Source: Favolaschia claudopus (taxonomy: Eukaryota > Basidiomycota > Agaricomycetes > Agaricales > Mycenaceae). Taken from it: a stretch of DNA of 64,000 nucleotides. Positions 52,738-62,807 of the stretch are shown in pieces. The stretch covers positions 310,001 through 374,000 of the forward strand of contig JAWWNJ010000115.1 in assembly GCA_037176885.1 (NCBI GenBank), in the 5' to 3' direction. The first letter of the stretch is position 1; every line of letters starts with the position of its first letter. Both the position numbers and the translations under genes were made by a program. A model generated the notes under the pieces. It saw nothing but the letters and a program-made list of their open reading frames with translations, had not been told where the DNA came from and made no database searches.

Positions 52738-52831
52738 TGCGACACTACTAATTGAACGAAATACTACAGTAAACCTCATCCACATCTTAACAAACACTAT
52801 CAAACACTCACACACTGGCTAGTTTGTGACA
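52738..52831 (+). repeat. 3' part of the retro3 5' LTR
   Basis: It begins TGCGACACTACTAATTG and ends CACACACTGGCTAGTTTGTGACA, the same terminus as the solo LTR at 11,548. The right arm of the LTR hairpin is 52,746-52,771. Confidence 0.75.
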
Positions 52832-53253
52832 TAATAAAAACTCTATCCTCCTACCCTCGTACCAACCTCAACATTTCCAATCCTACCCTCCTCTTCTCTC
52901 TCCCTCTCTTCTCTTCCCACTTTCCCTCTCCTTCTTCTGAAGGTACGTTTCACCTATCTTTTCTTTTCTCTACAGATCAGCAGAGCATCCCCTCGTGTGA
53001 ACTGCACTTGACGTTTGTTTTACAAACTTAAGTAGCTAAAGGGAGAAATTACCTTGCGGGGTACTCCGAGAGTGCTAGACTCTTTTCACCTGCAAAAGAT
53101 TGTTCTGTTTTCATACCCTTTGTTCTGGATCCTACCTGGAATTATCGTACCACCCTCCAAATAATCACCTCTCTTCCCAACTCTCCTATCTTACCTTCAT
53201 CACTTTCTACTCCCCCAAGCTCTTGGGATATTCCTACTCCTTCTACCCCTACC
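52832..53253 (+). promoter_or_regulatory. Retro3 5' leader
   Basis: Pyrimidine-rich leader without ORFs. A plausible intron runs from GTACGTTTCACC (about 52,942) to TTCTCTACAG (about 52,977), only about 35 nt. No primer-binding site was recognised next to the LTR end. Confidence 0.4.
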
Positions 53254-54174
53254 ATGACATCTTCTAAGGTAATCCTCGCTACTCAACCTCCATTCTTCGA
53301 TGGTGATAAATCGAAATGGAATAATTTCTATGATTCCCTCACTACCTACCTCGCTGCCTATGAGGCGGACTTTGACACGGACAAGAAGAAAATCTGGTTC
53401 ACCATTTCTCACCTCCGTAAGGAGAATGGTGCTGACTGTACAGCGTCAGATTGGGTTCGTAACTGGAAGAAGCGCAATCTTACCAGCGCTACTCTCTCTC
53501 CTACTTACGCATTCAACAACCTGGTTTCTGAACTTGAGGCTGCATTCAAAGATCAGAATGCTTCTCAGATTGCCCATGTCAAGCTCACCAGTACACCACA
53601 AGGCAGATCCTCCCTTACCGAATTCTTCCAACGCTTCGAATTGCTGGCAGAGCAGGCAGGCTATTCTCCTAATGCCGCTGCAACACCATACAATGCTTTC
53701 CTCATTGAACTCTTGGAGTCTCTTGTCTCTCATCACATTGTTGGACAAATGTATGTTGGAGGTGCGGCTCTGCCCACCACATACAAAGACTTCAAGGAGC
53801 GTCTGATTCAGATTGACGCTAATATACAAAGAGGAAAAATTCGAGGTAATCACTCAGTCATTCATACCCCTCACACAACAACCCCTACCTCGACACTTGC
53901 ACATTCACCACCTACCTCTCAGGGTACCGTGCCGAATCTTGCTATACCACTTATCAATGGTCCTGTACCTATGGACGTTGATAAGCAGGCACAGCGTGGA
54001 CGAACTTTTCGCTGTTACAACTGTGGAAAGTTTGGTCACATCAAGCAAGACTGCCCTCATGCTCCTAAACAAGGGTTCAACCTTCGCTCTCTGGTCACTC
54101 AAATCAAGGAAGAGGACCAGGACAGTGAAGTGTTGAAAGCTCTGGCTGGTGCATTGCGCGAGAAGGGTTTTTGA
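53254..54174 (+). CDS. gag: Retro3 gag with zinc knuckle
   Basis: 306 codons from ATG 53,254 (MTSSKVILATQPPFFDGD). The capsid-like region includes KWNNFYDSLTTYLAAYEADF, TYAFNNLVSELEAAFKD and RSSLTEFFQRFELLAEQAGY. A CX2CX4HX4C knuckle, CYNCGKFGHIKQDC, comes near residue 250. It ends GGT TTT TGA at 54,172-54,174, with the next frame open at -1. Looks intact. Confidence 0.88.
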   Translation: MTSSKVILATQPPFFDGDKSKWNNFYDSLTTYLAAYEADFDTDKKKIWFTISHLRKENGADCTASDWVRNWKKRNLTSATLSPTYAFNNLVSELEAAFKDQNASQIAHVKLTSTPQGRSSLTEFFQRFELLAEQAGYSPNAAATPYNAFLIELLESLVSHHIVGQMYVGGAALPTTYKDFKERLIQIDANIQRGKIRGNHSVIHTPHTTTPTSTLAHSPPTSQGTVPNLAIPLINGPVPMDVDKQAQRGRTFRCYNCGKFGHIKQDCPHAPKQGFNLRSLVTQIKEEDQDSEVLKALAGALREKGF

Positions 54175-54531
54175 TGCGCTGCACTCCCAAAGCCAAGGAG
54201 ATGGGGCCTGAACAAGGAAAGTACGGACGGTTCACAGTGCTAGGCAGTATCGAAACTGAGCCTGTGGAACCTGACACCCACACTGGAATAAACTCGTCAC
54301 TACGGAATAATATTCAGCATCTGTTGGTCAATACATTAGAACAGAAACGTAATCTTAGGATCTCTGAAAATAAGAATCGGATTCAGAATATTAAAAACCG
54401 TAGGCGTGATGAGCAGAATAAGCGCTGGGGTGCTTTCAAGAAATTGGCTCGCGGAATCAAGACCGCGTCATCAAAGGTTGAAAAGGGAAGCATAGCTTCG
54501 GAGGCTCAATCCTCGAAAGAGGAGGTAGCGC
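54171..54531 (+). pseudogene. Start of retro3 pol frame, cut by element R
   Basis: This frame lies -1 to gag and begins at the overlap (TTG ATG CGC). About 120 lysine/arginine-rich codons follow (NRIQNIKNRRRDEQNKRWGAF) up to the apparent LTR start of element R at 54,532; the few codons after that would be LTR. Protease and RT motifs are not reached, so the rest should lie beyond element R, outside the window. Confidence 0.55.
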
Positions 54532-55907
54532 TGAAACGCTTGCACGCGGTCTAGTACAGCAAGTACTAGTTAGTTGTGGATTAACCCTGAAGGCCTATCT
54601 AGCTTTCAACCGCTAGCGAACCAACAAACCCAATCCTAACTACTTTCCCCCTTGTAATGGTACTATAACTACGCCGAGTACAGCTCGTTTGATCACTTGT
54701 TTAAGATGATCGAAGGGAGCCTAAGATATAAACCTCTAACTAGTGCTTAAATACGATTGAGTGCCAGATAGAATCAAGTCCTCTCTTGACTAAAAGCCAA
54801 ACGAGTACTCAAGTCCAATATTTAGCTGATACTACACAGCTAGGCCAAGTCCAATTCCAATTCCAAGTCCAACAAAAGCTGATACCACACAGCTAACACA
54901 AAGTTCACACAATATCCAAGTCCAATGCCGCTGATACCACACAGACGGCCTTAAAGTCCAAATTCACACTAAGAGTGGGCGCGAGTAGATTGAGAAACTT
55001 GTACAAAACGCTAAACAGAGCTCCTGGTATAGAGTTGATATAGGATGTCAAGCCCTAGATCTCTGCCTTTATTCGGGACTTTAGTCAGTTAAACCGACAC
55101 GCCCTAGCTAGGTCAGGAATCCAGTACTGAACACCTTCTACCACTGGCCTTATATACTGTACATTCTAGCTTACTATTTACTGATTACTGTGCGACTGTC
55201 CATGGTCTATTTAATACATTGTCCAATAGGCATCCAGATAATTTATGATCCTTTCCTTCATCCCTGGTTTCCGATCGTTTCACAACCACGATCAAATACG
55301 TCCATTCTCCAAGAGGTTCCTTAGTTATGGGTTCCTTGCTTAAGCCTTTGCCTGGCTTTGTGCAGAAACAGAAAGCTGAGTATCCAACGGTCATTTAGAT
55401 ACCCATACTTCCTATGTTCAGGCCAAGGACGGGATCTTGAACACTATCTGGAGTCCGGCTTGTGTTCCCCGTGATAGGTTTCGTGATCCCTTGATGCGTC
55501 TAAGTGACAATGATTGTTCCGTAAATGCCTCGGAGTGATGCCTTAGCCAGCCGTCCTGATCATGGTGTTTCGGCTGATCAGTTGGTTAGCCAGGCAGCCC
55601 GCTCGCCTAGCTAGAGTATGTAACAGGTGGGACGGCCATTTGTTAAGTCCCTTTGGTGGTATTCAGACAACTCGTGGACCCAAGAGGCTTTATACTCTTA
55701 GCGGAGCCCAAATACCTTTACTTGAGGTACGTCGCTCGGTCTGGTGATTTCCTTACGATACGTCCAGGTATTGCCTTGACTTGGCCGTGTCTTGGTTAGC
55801 AATCCAGGACTGATCCTAACCCTCTTGAGCCTAATAGGTAGGTACTTAGCTAGCAAAACGCGCAAATTCCTGCACATTCCACTACTAGCCTAATAGCCTG
55901 CTTATCA
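54532..55907 (-). repeat. Putative 3' LTR of element R (about 1,376 bp)
   Basis: No coding sequence was recognised. The left half has repeated phrases such as GCTGATACCACACAG and CAAGTCCAATTCC (54,820-54,960). The right end TTATCA is followed by TCTCCCCC, as in L. TAGCTA-type words occur (for example near 55,106, 55,610, 55,851). Confidence 0.6.
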
Positions 55908-56537
55908 TCTCCCCCATTCTTTGCTCTTGACCGTCCCCGGTCAACTCTACTTTCCTATCTAGACCAGGCTAAAGCTTGTCTTTAAGCCCCACCACTCAAG
56001 ATCTACTCAAACTACTTAACCAGCCTTGTCCCGGCTTAGCTAGCGCTCGTCATGATTTGGCCAGGATTCTAAGTCCTGAATCCGACTTAAGCGTTTTTGC
56101 CTCCGGCCAGCCAGTTACGTAATTTACGTCATCTCTTTAATTGATCCATCAATCCTCGACTGATTCTTTGTTTCCGCGGGAGCAACTGATCCAAAGGTTC
56201 GTCCCCTGTCTGGGATACGTTCCTTTGCTCAATACCTCCCTGTTGATACCCAACAAGCCTCATTTTCCTCTTTTTATTATCCGGTAAGAGCTCTTTTCTT
56301 GAAAACTTTCCCTGAATCTGAACTTTATCAGCCATTCTCGATTCGGTAAGTTCTCATTAGAGCCTCTATTGATGGAATCGCCCACTTATAGCGCTTCTTT
56401 TCAATAGAGTCTCAAACTCTATCCCAGTGCTTCCAAATTTCCAAGTCCTTCTACAGAAGAAGCTGCGTCCGCAGCTATCTTAAATAGAGGGACTTAGGAA
56501 AATTTTCTTCATTCCTTTCTTCCATCTTCCACCCACA
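55908..56537. promoter_or_regulatory. PPT and upstream region of gene A in element R
   Basis: It begins with the reversed PPT (minus strand: GAATGGGGGAGA). No gene is supported, although a 68-codon minus ORF exists at 56,129-56,335. A TATA-like CTTAAATAGAGG at about 56,479 lies some 60 bp before the gene A start codon. Confidence 0.45.
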
Positions 56538-58810
56538 ATGTCTGCTCGTCGCGCCGGCAAAGCTGCTCCCCGCCCAACGACTCCCGAAATCGACGCCTCC
56601 CTTATCTACTGGGCCGCCTTTAACCACCCTTGCACTCGCCCGCTCAACAAAATCCTCCTGGCCGCTTCCGAACCCATCGAGAAGGAGGTCGCCTACGTCG
56701 CCTTTGGTCAGGCTCTCCCCGCAATCGAGCACGCGTTCGACGAGCAGCTTTGGGAAACTCAACCGGAGGAGTGCCACGCCTGGAATGGCATGATGGCTAA
56801 CCTCCTCGAGTTCCTGGACGTCGTCCCGAATTTCTGGGCTTCCGTTGTGCAGTCTCCTCCTGAGGATCCCGGCGAGGTACGCCTCCCTTTTCCTTTTCTT
56901 ATTTTCATTCTCTAATCCTCCTCTAGTATCCTGATCTTCCTGAAAACTTCAAGATCCCTTTCGCCGCCGCGCCGGATCTCGACTTCACTCCGTACGACTG
57001 GTCGATCCCTCCTTTCTATTCGCTTGTCAAGCAGGAGGTCGTCAAGACTTCGCCGTACGCCAAACTCGAGATCCCACCGTACGAGCCGCCCGTTCCCATC
57101 AAGCGTCGGTCTCTCTTCAAGGAGCCCTCGTCCACCGACGCGAAGGGTTCCAAGAAGCCGGATGCTCAATCCGCGTCTGCGTCGTCGTCCCCGGTGAGGC
57201 CGCGTCCCATGTTCATGGTGAAGACCGAGGTCCAGCAAGTTCGCGGTCCTCCTGGTCGTCGCGTCTTCGATGGGGTTGAAGTCCCCAACACTCGTTCGTC
57301 GTAAGTCCGTTTCTCAATCTCCCAACTTTCCTTTAACTAACGTTTCCTCTCTTTAGTTCTGCCCAGTCTGGCAACAATCGCAAACGCAAGTTCGGGGAAA
57401 GCGGGGAGGTTGAGATGTTTAAGTCAAAGGACCAAGAGTCCGTTCAGGTAAGTCTCCCTTTAGTCTAGACTGCCTGCCCTTTGTACTTGGCTAACTCTTT
57501 TGTCTCTTAGGCTGACAGCGACGGCGAGGACGAGGTTGTTCCCACCGCTCCCGTCGTGGTCGTCGACGGCCGCCAGAACTTCGTCATTCCCCGTCGCGCC
57601 AAGCTCGGGTCCATCCACTACCCCAACGCTAAAACGACTATGCCGACTCAAACCGAGATTCAGGCTTTCGCCAAGCAGGTTGTCGACGTCTTTCAACACC
57701 GTCTTCTGAACTCGTCGGTTACAGGCACAGGTAAGTCCGCTTTTTACTGACTTAGCTTTTACTTGTTACTGACTAGAGTCCAGAGGACTTCAACCCGCTG
57801 CCCCCGTTCAACATCGTCACGCCTCTTAACCACCCGTTCCTTTACGGTGTGCGCTTCAAGGGCAAGACCCCGCCGCGGTTTTACAATTATCTTCCGCCCG
57901 GGACGTTGACTAGGGTGTCCACGAAGCCTGAACTCGCTCCTCCGCCACCGCCTTTCGAGCACCTTCCCAAGTTCGATCCTGCGCCGATCATGGAGATGGA
58001 GTTCGGTAAAGCTAAGATCGTAAGTCCTGTTTAGCTTAAACGATCCTCTCTTTAACTAACCACTCTTTCGTTCTAGCCTGGCTGGATCTGTATCCAGTGC
58101 CTGGCGCTTAACCAGACCTGCATCCCAGCGGCCTTTGGTGCGAAGTGCAGCGCTTGCCACAAGAAGGGGTTCTCGTGTGAGTTTGAGAAGTGCGACGAGG
58201 AGTTGGTGGAGTTTTACCACCAACTTGGCCCTCGTTTCACTAAGTTTTCAAACTGTAAGTTCTTCCCTTTCTTTATTTGGTTTTAGCTAACGCTTGTTTC
58301 GTTTAGACACCGACCATCTTGGTGAAGTCTTGCTTTCTCGCTATCACCACTATGTCGATACCGCCAAGATTGCTCGTGCCGCCGCCAAGGACTTCGCCTC
58401 GACCTTCCGCCACTACCACGCGCACGCCGTCGACATCATCTCGGTCGTTGGCCTCGACAAATTCCTGTCGCGCTTCTCCGCCGTCGATGTCAGCCCGGCC
58501 GACCTCCGCGCCCACTTTGAACATCTCGTCAAGCAGTTCAATGCGGCGTCGACTCCCAACTTGAAGGCGATCCACCCAGCGCCTAGGCCGTCGGAGGAAG
58601 AGCTCGCCATCAAGGTTGACCGCGATGCACTTGCCGCTGCCGTTGCTGCTGAGGGCGACGATGGGCAACCGGTAAGTCCCTCCTTCTTCCTTCCTCTATC
58701 CACTCTTGCTGACCATCTCCCCCATTCTTTTACTCTAGGCTACCTTGTCGACGATCGACGCGGAACCCAGCGGGACTGAGATGGCGGTGGATACGGTGGA
58801 GTCGGGATAA
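56538..58810 (+). CDS. Element R gene A: multi-exon protein with Cys6 cluster
   Basis: ATG at 56,538 (MSARRAGKAAPRPTTPEID). Exon 1 is 56,538-56,876; later exons are separated by introns of roughly 50 nt. The N-terminus is helical (DEQLWETQPEECHAWNGMMA). Next come a basic/Pro-rich part (KRRSLFKEPSS, NNRKRKFGESGEVEMF) and PRRAKLGSIHYPNAKTT. The cluster exon (58,077-58,254, phase 0 to 1) has CIQCLALNQTCIPAAFGAKC then X2-C-X6-C. A helical domain follows (YHHYVDTAKIARAAAKDFAS), then a short acidic end at 58,810. Same position, exon phases and cluster as gene A of L, with little direct sequence similarity. Confidence 0.72.
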
Positions 58811-59475
58811 GCTCATGGACTTTTGCCCGCTCGTCGTTCCGTTTGCGCGCGCTTCTTACGCGCCGTTTTTCGTTTTTGTTTTTATAATGCACAGCATCTA
58901 CTATGTACTTGGACTAGGCCTCCATAGTTAGATTATCGGTAACCCTAGAACTAAAAAAATGTAACGTCTATAGGATACCCTCTCTGCTTAGAGGGTATCT
59001 ATAAAAGCTTTTGTATACTGGTCTTCCTTTGTGTGAACAAGTCCTCTTGGACTTTATTACTATTTAGCAGGAAGTCCCTTAATACCACTTTCTTAGTCTT
59101 TTTAGAACGTCAACTACTTGAGGGCCGGTCCCAATTTTACTTGGAAGTCCTTATAAGTTGGCCATTCCGGTTTACCCAGAATTCGTCTTGTCTGATAACG
59201 GTTGAATTTAGCTAGAGGCTTGGCTATCCTGTGAACAGGCCTGGCTAAGTCCTCTTTATTTTAGCTAAGGATTTCATTCAATAGTTAAGAGTCAAAGCCG
59301 TTCCTTTCTGCACTATGAACCACTAGGCACTTGTCCACCCTTCGTCTAAGTGATGTCATTTTGATTGACTTCTCGATTTAGTAAAATCAGACTGTCAATC
59401 CTAGCCGAAGTGATCGAGTTCCTAGTTTGGATGACCTTCACATCGGCCTGGCTCATAGGGGTCCTAAGCTTAACT
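58811..59475. other. Spacer between genes A and B1 of element R, with a hairpin
   Basis: No gene is supported. A perfect 10-bp stem with a 6-nt loop, GATACCCTCT/AGAGGGTATC, is at 58,974-58,999. It corresponds in place to the L hairpin at 27,350-27,409. TTAGC words occur near 59,205, 59,246 and 59,262. Confidence 0.45.
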
Positions 59476-60123
59476 ATGGCGGTCAATCCGCATCCAACTA
59501 CCTTGAAGCCCTTGGGGGCTTATCTTTCGCTGGAGGAGGAGTTCACTTACTACTTTCTCGAGGATAAGAAGGTAGGCTCCCTCCGTTTTTGCCGTGTAGA
59601 CATTACTTAGCTAGCGCATTCCGTTTAGCCTGGGGCCGGAAGCTTATGCCAGTCTTGCAATGTCTTCGGGCTGACTTGCAAATTCAAGGCCTGGGGTAGA
59701 GGCTGCGAACGCTGTGAACTCTACCACCAGTCAGACTGCACTTATGCCCAGTGGCCTGCTTTCCTTGACTTCCGCAAGTCTGAATTATGGGAGAAGACGG
59801 GTTCGTCTTATCCCTTTTTATCGCCCTTAGCTAAGTTCTGATTTGTTTGTCTAGAGCTTCGCTATGGCGGAGACTACTTCCCAGAGTCCCACCTTGAGGC
59901 TTACTTCGAGCCTTTGTTTAAACGGAACGTGGCCGCTTACGAACGGAGGCTCGAGATAGCTCTTCTTAAGGTTAGGCAAGCGTCACCAGCGGAAGCTATG
60001 GAAGTGTATAGGGCGCACGAACGGGCTCACGGGGGCGGGACTTTCGGAGTCGCAGCTTGGCTGCGTTCAGACCCTGGCTTAACCATCCCAGTTATACGCC
60101 CGCGCCATACTTTCGAGCGTTAA
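59476..60123 (+). CDS. Element R gene B1: small Cys6-cluster protein
   Basis: Exons: 59,476-59,571 (32 codons, phase 0), 59,629-59,800 (172 nt, phase 1) and 59,855-60,123. The cluster is CQSCNVFGLTCKFKAWGRGC, then X2-C-X7-C, with the WGxxC core. Exon 3 is helical (YERRLEIALLKVRQASPAEA) and ends RPRHTFER, like L-B1 (QTFER). Both introns hold TTAGC words. Function unknown. Confidence 0.77.
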
Positions 60124-60238
60124 GTTTATTGGGCCTTTATCTTAGCCAGACCTCCTGTTAGGGCCCGATTTGTATAAAGTCCAGTTTAGCTAGTCGATCT
60201 CGATATACCACTTCTTGTCTTCCACTCTCATCTTCGCT

Positions 60239-60820
60239 ATGCCTTTCAACTCCCTGGAGGAGGAATACGCCTTTATTTATCTGGAGGATCACCCCGTAGG
60301 TTTCTCCCGTTGTAAATAACGGCTTATCCCTTTCCTAGTCTCTTAACTCGTGTACTCAGTGCGCAGACCGCGGTCAAGACTGCGTATTCTCCTTCTGGGG
60401 CAGGGCTTGCGCCGCTTGCGAGGAGAGGCTTTGCAACTATTGCAGCTTTCGTTGGTTCTATCGCTGGCAGATGTTCCGCATTTCTCCTGAGTTCACTTCG
60501 CTCCGTAAGCTTCTCGCTTAATTAACGGCTAAGTCAATTAACCAAGACGCTTGACAGGTCCCCGCTTTGGCCGGGTGATGTTCCCCTACGCTTTCCTTCA
60601 CCTTCACATACAGTCGATCATGGAGACTATTTGGGAGGAGACTTATATGGCCCGCTGCGACCAAGTCAAGCGTCGTATTGACGCAGCTAAGTCTACTGCC
60701 GAGATTGCCCACCTCCGTACCTATTTTGACCGCCTTGAGTTTGGCGCAATTGCCTACCGATGGCTAAGCCACAGGCACTGTGTCCTACGTCTCCAAGAGA
60801 TTTGCCGAGGGGAAGCTTAA
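60239..60820 (+). CDS. Element R gene B2: small Cys6-cluster protein
   Basis: Exons: 60,239-60,295 (19 codons, phase 0), 60,339-60,504 (166 nt, phase 1) and about 60,558-60,820. I chose the acceptor at 60,338 because it brings in the first Cys pair: CTQCADRGQDCVFSFWGRAC, then X2-C-X7-C, with WGxxC. The third exon is helical (QVKRRIDAAKSTAEIAHLRT). It lacks basic residues between Cys2 and Cys3. Function unknown. Confidence 0.75.
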
Positions 60821-61033
60821 TTAATTGGCCCTTAGTTTACCCAGCCGCTCGTTCTAGTTTAGCCCAGACCCTCCTGTATCTTATCCGGTAGTTCGGTTAT
60901 AGATTCAAGGTGATCGAATTAAACTTGAGACAGTCTGGAGGGGTTGACTCGTCAGCGATCCACCTTTATTTAGGTGGACTCTGCCCTTTTGCGTCTCCAA
61001 CTAATTCTTCTTCCCTTCTTCTAATCTTTCTGT

Positions 61034-62138
61034 ATGGCCCCAACTGCCGATTCTACTCTGCTCGACATCGCCGCGCAGGTCGTTGGCTTAAATGAACCTG
61101 GCCCAGCTACAGTGGTGGATTTCTTGTTGATGCTCCAGGAGCGCCGTGTAAGTCTTAGCTTCGTTAATCTAGAAGTCCAAGCCCTTAGCTAACTCCCCAC
61201 TTTTCTAGCCTAAGCGTCCCTGCGGCAATTGCGTCAACGCAGGTATCCTCTGCACTCCCACTCGCGCTGGGACTGGTTGCCGCGAGTGCACCCTTCAACT
61301 CTACTCCACTTGCGAGTTTATGGACGTTAATCGTTTTGTCGAGGAGCACGAGAAAGGTTTAGCCACTTTTATGCGTAGCCATAGTACGTCTTCCTCTTTT
61401 TCCTTTATCTGACGTTGGATTAACCTCCGTTTTGTTTAACTAGAGCGCAAGCCCAATCCAGATGGTCTAGCCAAGTGGCGCCGTTGGTCGTCGCTTATGA
61501 TTTACGCTGGCCAGATCTTTCCGGCTCACGCTAACCTCGACTTGGTCGCTACTCATACGGCTTATTTCCACATCTTGGGTCGTCTTCCTCTCGACTCGCT
61601 CTCCGTTATCCTGTCGGTCATCGAGACTTCCCTTCCTGGCCGAATTCCCATCAGCACTATTTTGCGTACTTTGGTTTCTCGTAAGCGCGCCGCCCTGGAG
61701 GCGGCTGGTCCAGATATTCCTTGGATCGCACCCCTTCCTATGGGACCGACGGACTCTCCTCACCAAGCTAGGATTTTCCCTTTAACCAACACTCGCGTTA
61801 ATCCTGACCCCGTCGCTGGCCCATCTATCCAGGGCGTTATGCCCGATGGTTCGAGTGCAGCCTTTAACTGGTCCACCCTCGCTTCACTCATCAACGACCA
61901 GTACAAAGACGACATCCCCGTCCGGTCGCCTCGTTCCATCCTTAACGATCCTGACCCTGACTTAGCCGAGGGCTCCGTGTCTATCTTTGTCGACACTAGC
62001 CTTAGTGCTGTCGGAGGTTCTTCCGTCCGCGAGCAGCTAACTAAAGAGTCCACCAGTGAGAAGGATCTCATCTCTTCGGTGCTTGACTGCGTTGATACCG
62101 CCCTTATCTTTGGGGAGGACGCCGCCAGCGACTTTTAG
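61034..62138 (+). CDS. Element R gene B3: Cys6-cluster protein, longest of the B family
   Basis: Exons: 61,034-61,147 (38 codons, phase 0), 61,209-61,383 (175 nt, phase 1) and about 61,443-62,138. The cluster CGNCVNAGILCTPTRAGTGC is followed by X2-C-X7-C. Here the third and fourth Cys are separated without the Trp seen in the other B proteins. The third exon is longer (about 230 codons), with a helical part (KWRRWSSLMIYAGQIF, LDSLSVILSVIETSLPGR) and an acidic, Ser-rich end. Function unknown. Confidence 0.75.
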
Positions 62139-62807
62139 ATACCTTAGCTCGGTAGACGGTTTTAGTCCTTAGGATGTTTGTATGGCCTTTTCACAATTAA
62201 ACGTAGTTTATCTTGTGAATCGTCTGGCTTATCCACCTGAGGTCATAAGCTCTAGCTAAGCCGTTTGATTTGACAGATTGTGTCAGTTTAGCCGCTGTCA
62301 TGACCTCACTTCTTAATTAAGCCGACTAAATGACGCGCTCATCTAATTAGCCCGAATTTATGATCGATCTAACTAGACTGTTCGCAGGGGTCGTCCTGAG
62401 GTGCCGACAAGCACTTCGTTAAGGTGGGGCGTCTTAGCCGGTGATCTGAGTCAGTCTTTTCTTAGCCTAACTCTGAATCGTTTATCCAGCGTCCGCTTGG
62501 CCTTAACCACACTTGTTCGCGCCATGCCCAGGCTCTTTGATTTGCAATATAGGGAAGGGTTCCTGATCACAAAACGCTTCATCCCTTAGCTACTGTCAGA
62601 CGTTGCTTTTAATTTAATTCTGGCGGAGCTCCGCAGGATCAGAGAAATTTCGAAAATTCCGCCTGATTTAACCGCAGTCTCACTCCCCCATTTTTAAATT
62701 ACAACTGTCCCAGTTGCTAGACAATGGGCGAGCTATTTAAGCACTATTCCCCTTATGTCCCTCTTTCAGTATCGTATCCACTTCTCTTCTCGCTTCCCAT
62801 TTCGACT
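62139..62807. promoter_or_regulatory. Spacer and promoter region of element R gene G
   Basis: No gene was seen. About ten TTAGC/GCTAA words lie here. A TATA-like GCTATTTAAGC at about 62,734 is some 70 bp upstream of the G start codon. CACTCCCCCATTTTT with ACAACTGTCCCAGTTG at about 62,682-62,716 resembles the L sequence near 30,420-30,453 (CTCCCCCTTTC...CAACTGTCCCCAGTTG). Confidence 0.45.

Larger units (their letters stand above)
13892..54531 (+). mobile_element. Retro3: Ty3/Gypsy-type element, 5' LTR split by a DNA transposon, pol split by giant element R
   Basis: Components are the 5' LTR (13,892-14,274 plus 52,738-52,831), a leader, gag (53,254-54,174) and the start of the next frame (54,171-54,531). 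The remainder would lie right of element R, outside the window. It is the oldest layer of the nest: it holds the Ulp1-DDE transposon, which holds the chromovirus, which holds giant element L. Confidence 0.7.

Noticed and set aside
14229..52771. The 26-bp inverted pair as the transposon's own terminal repeats
   Set aside because: Possible, with an AAC on each outer side, but the outer sequences on both sides match LTR parts of the solo LTR family, so a split LTR is the simpler reading; kept as an alternative.
25469..61383. Cys6 exons as retroviral zinc knuckles or integrase HHCC
   Set aside because: Spacing C-X2-C-X6-C-X8-C-X2-C-X6-8-C with no paired His does not match CX2CX4HX4C or HHCC.
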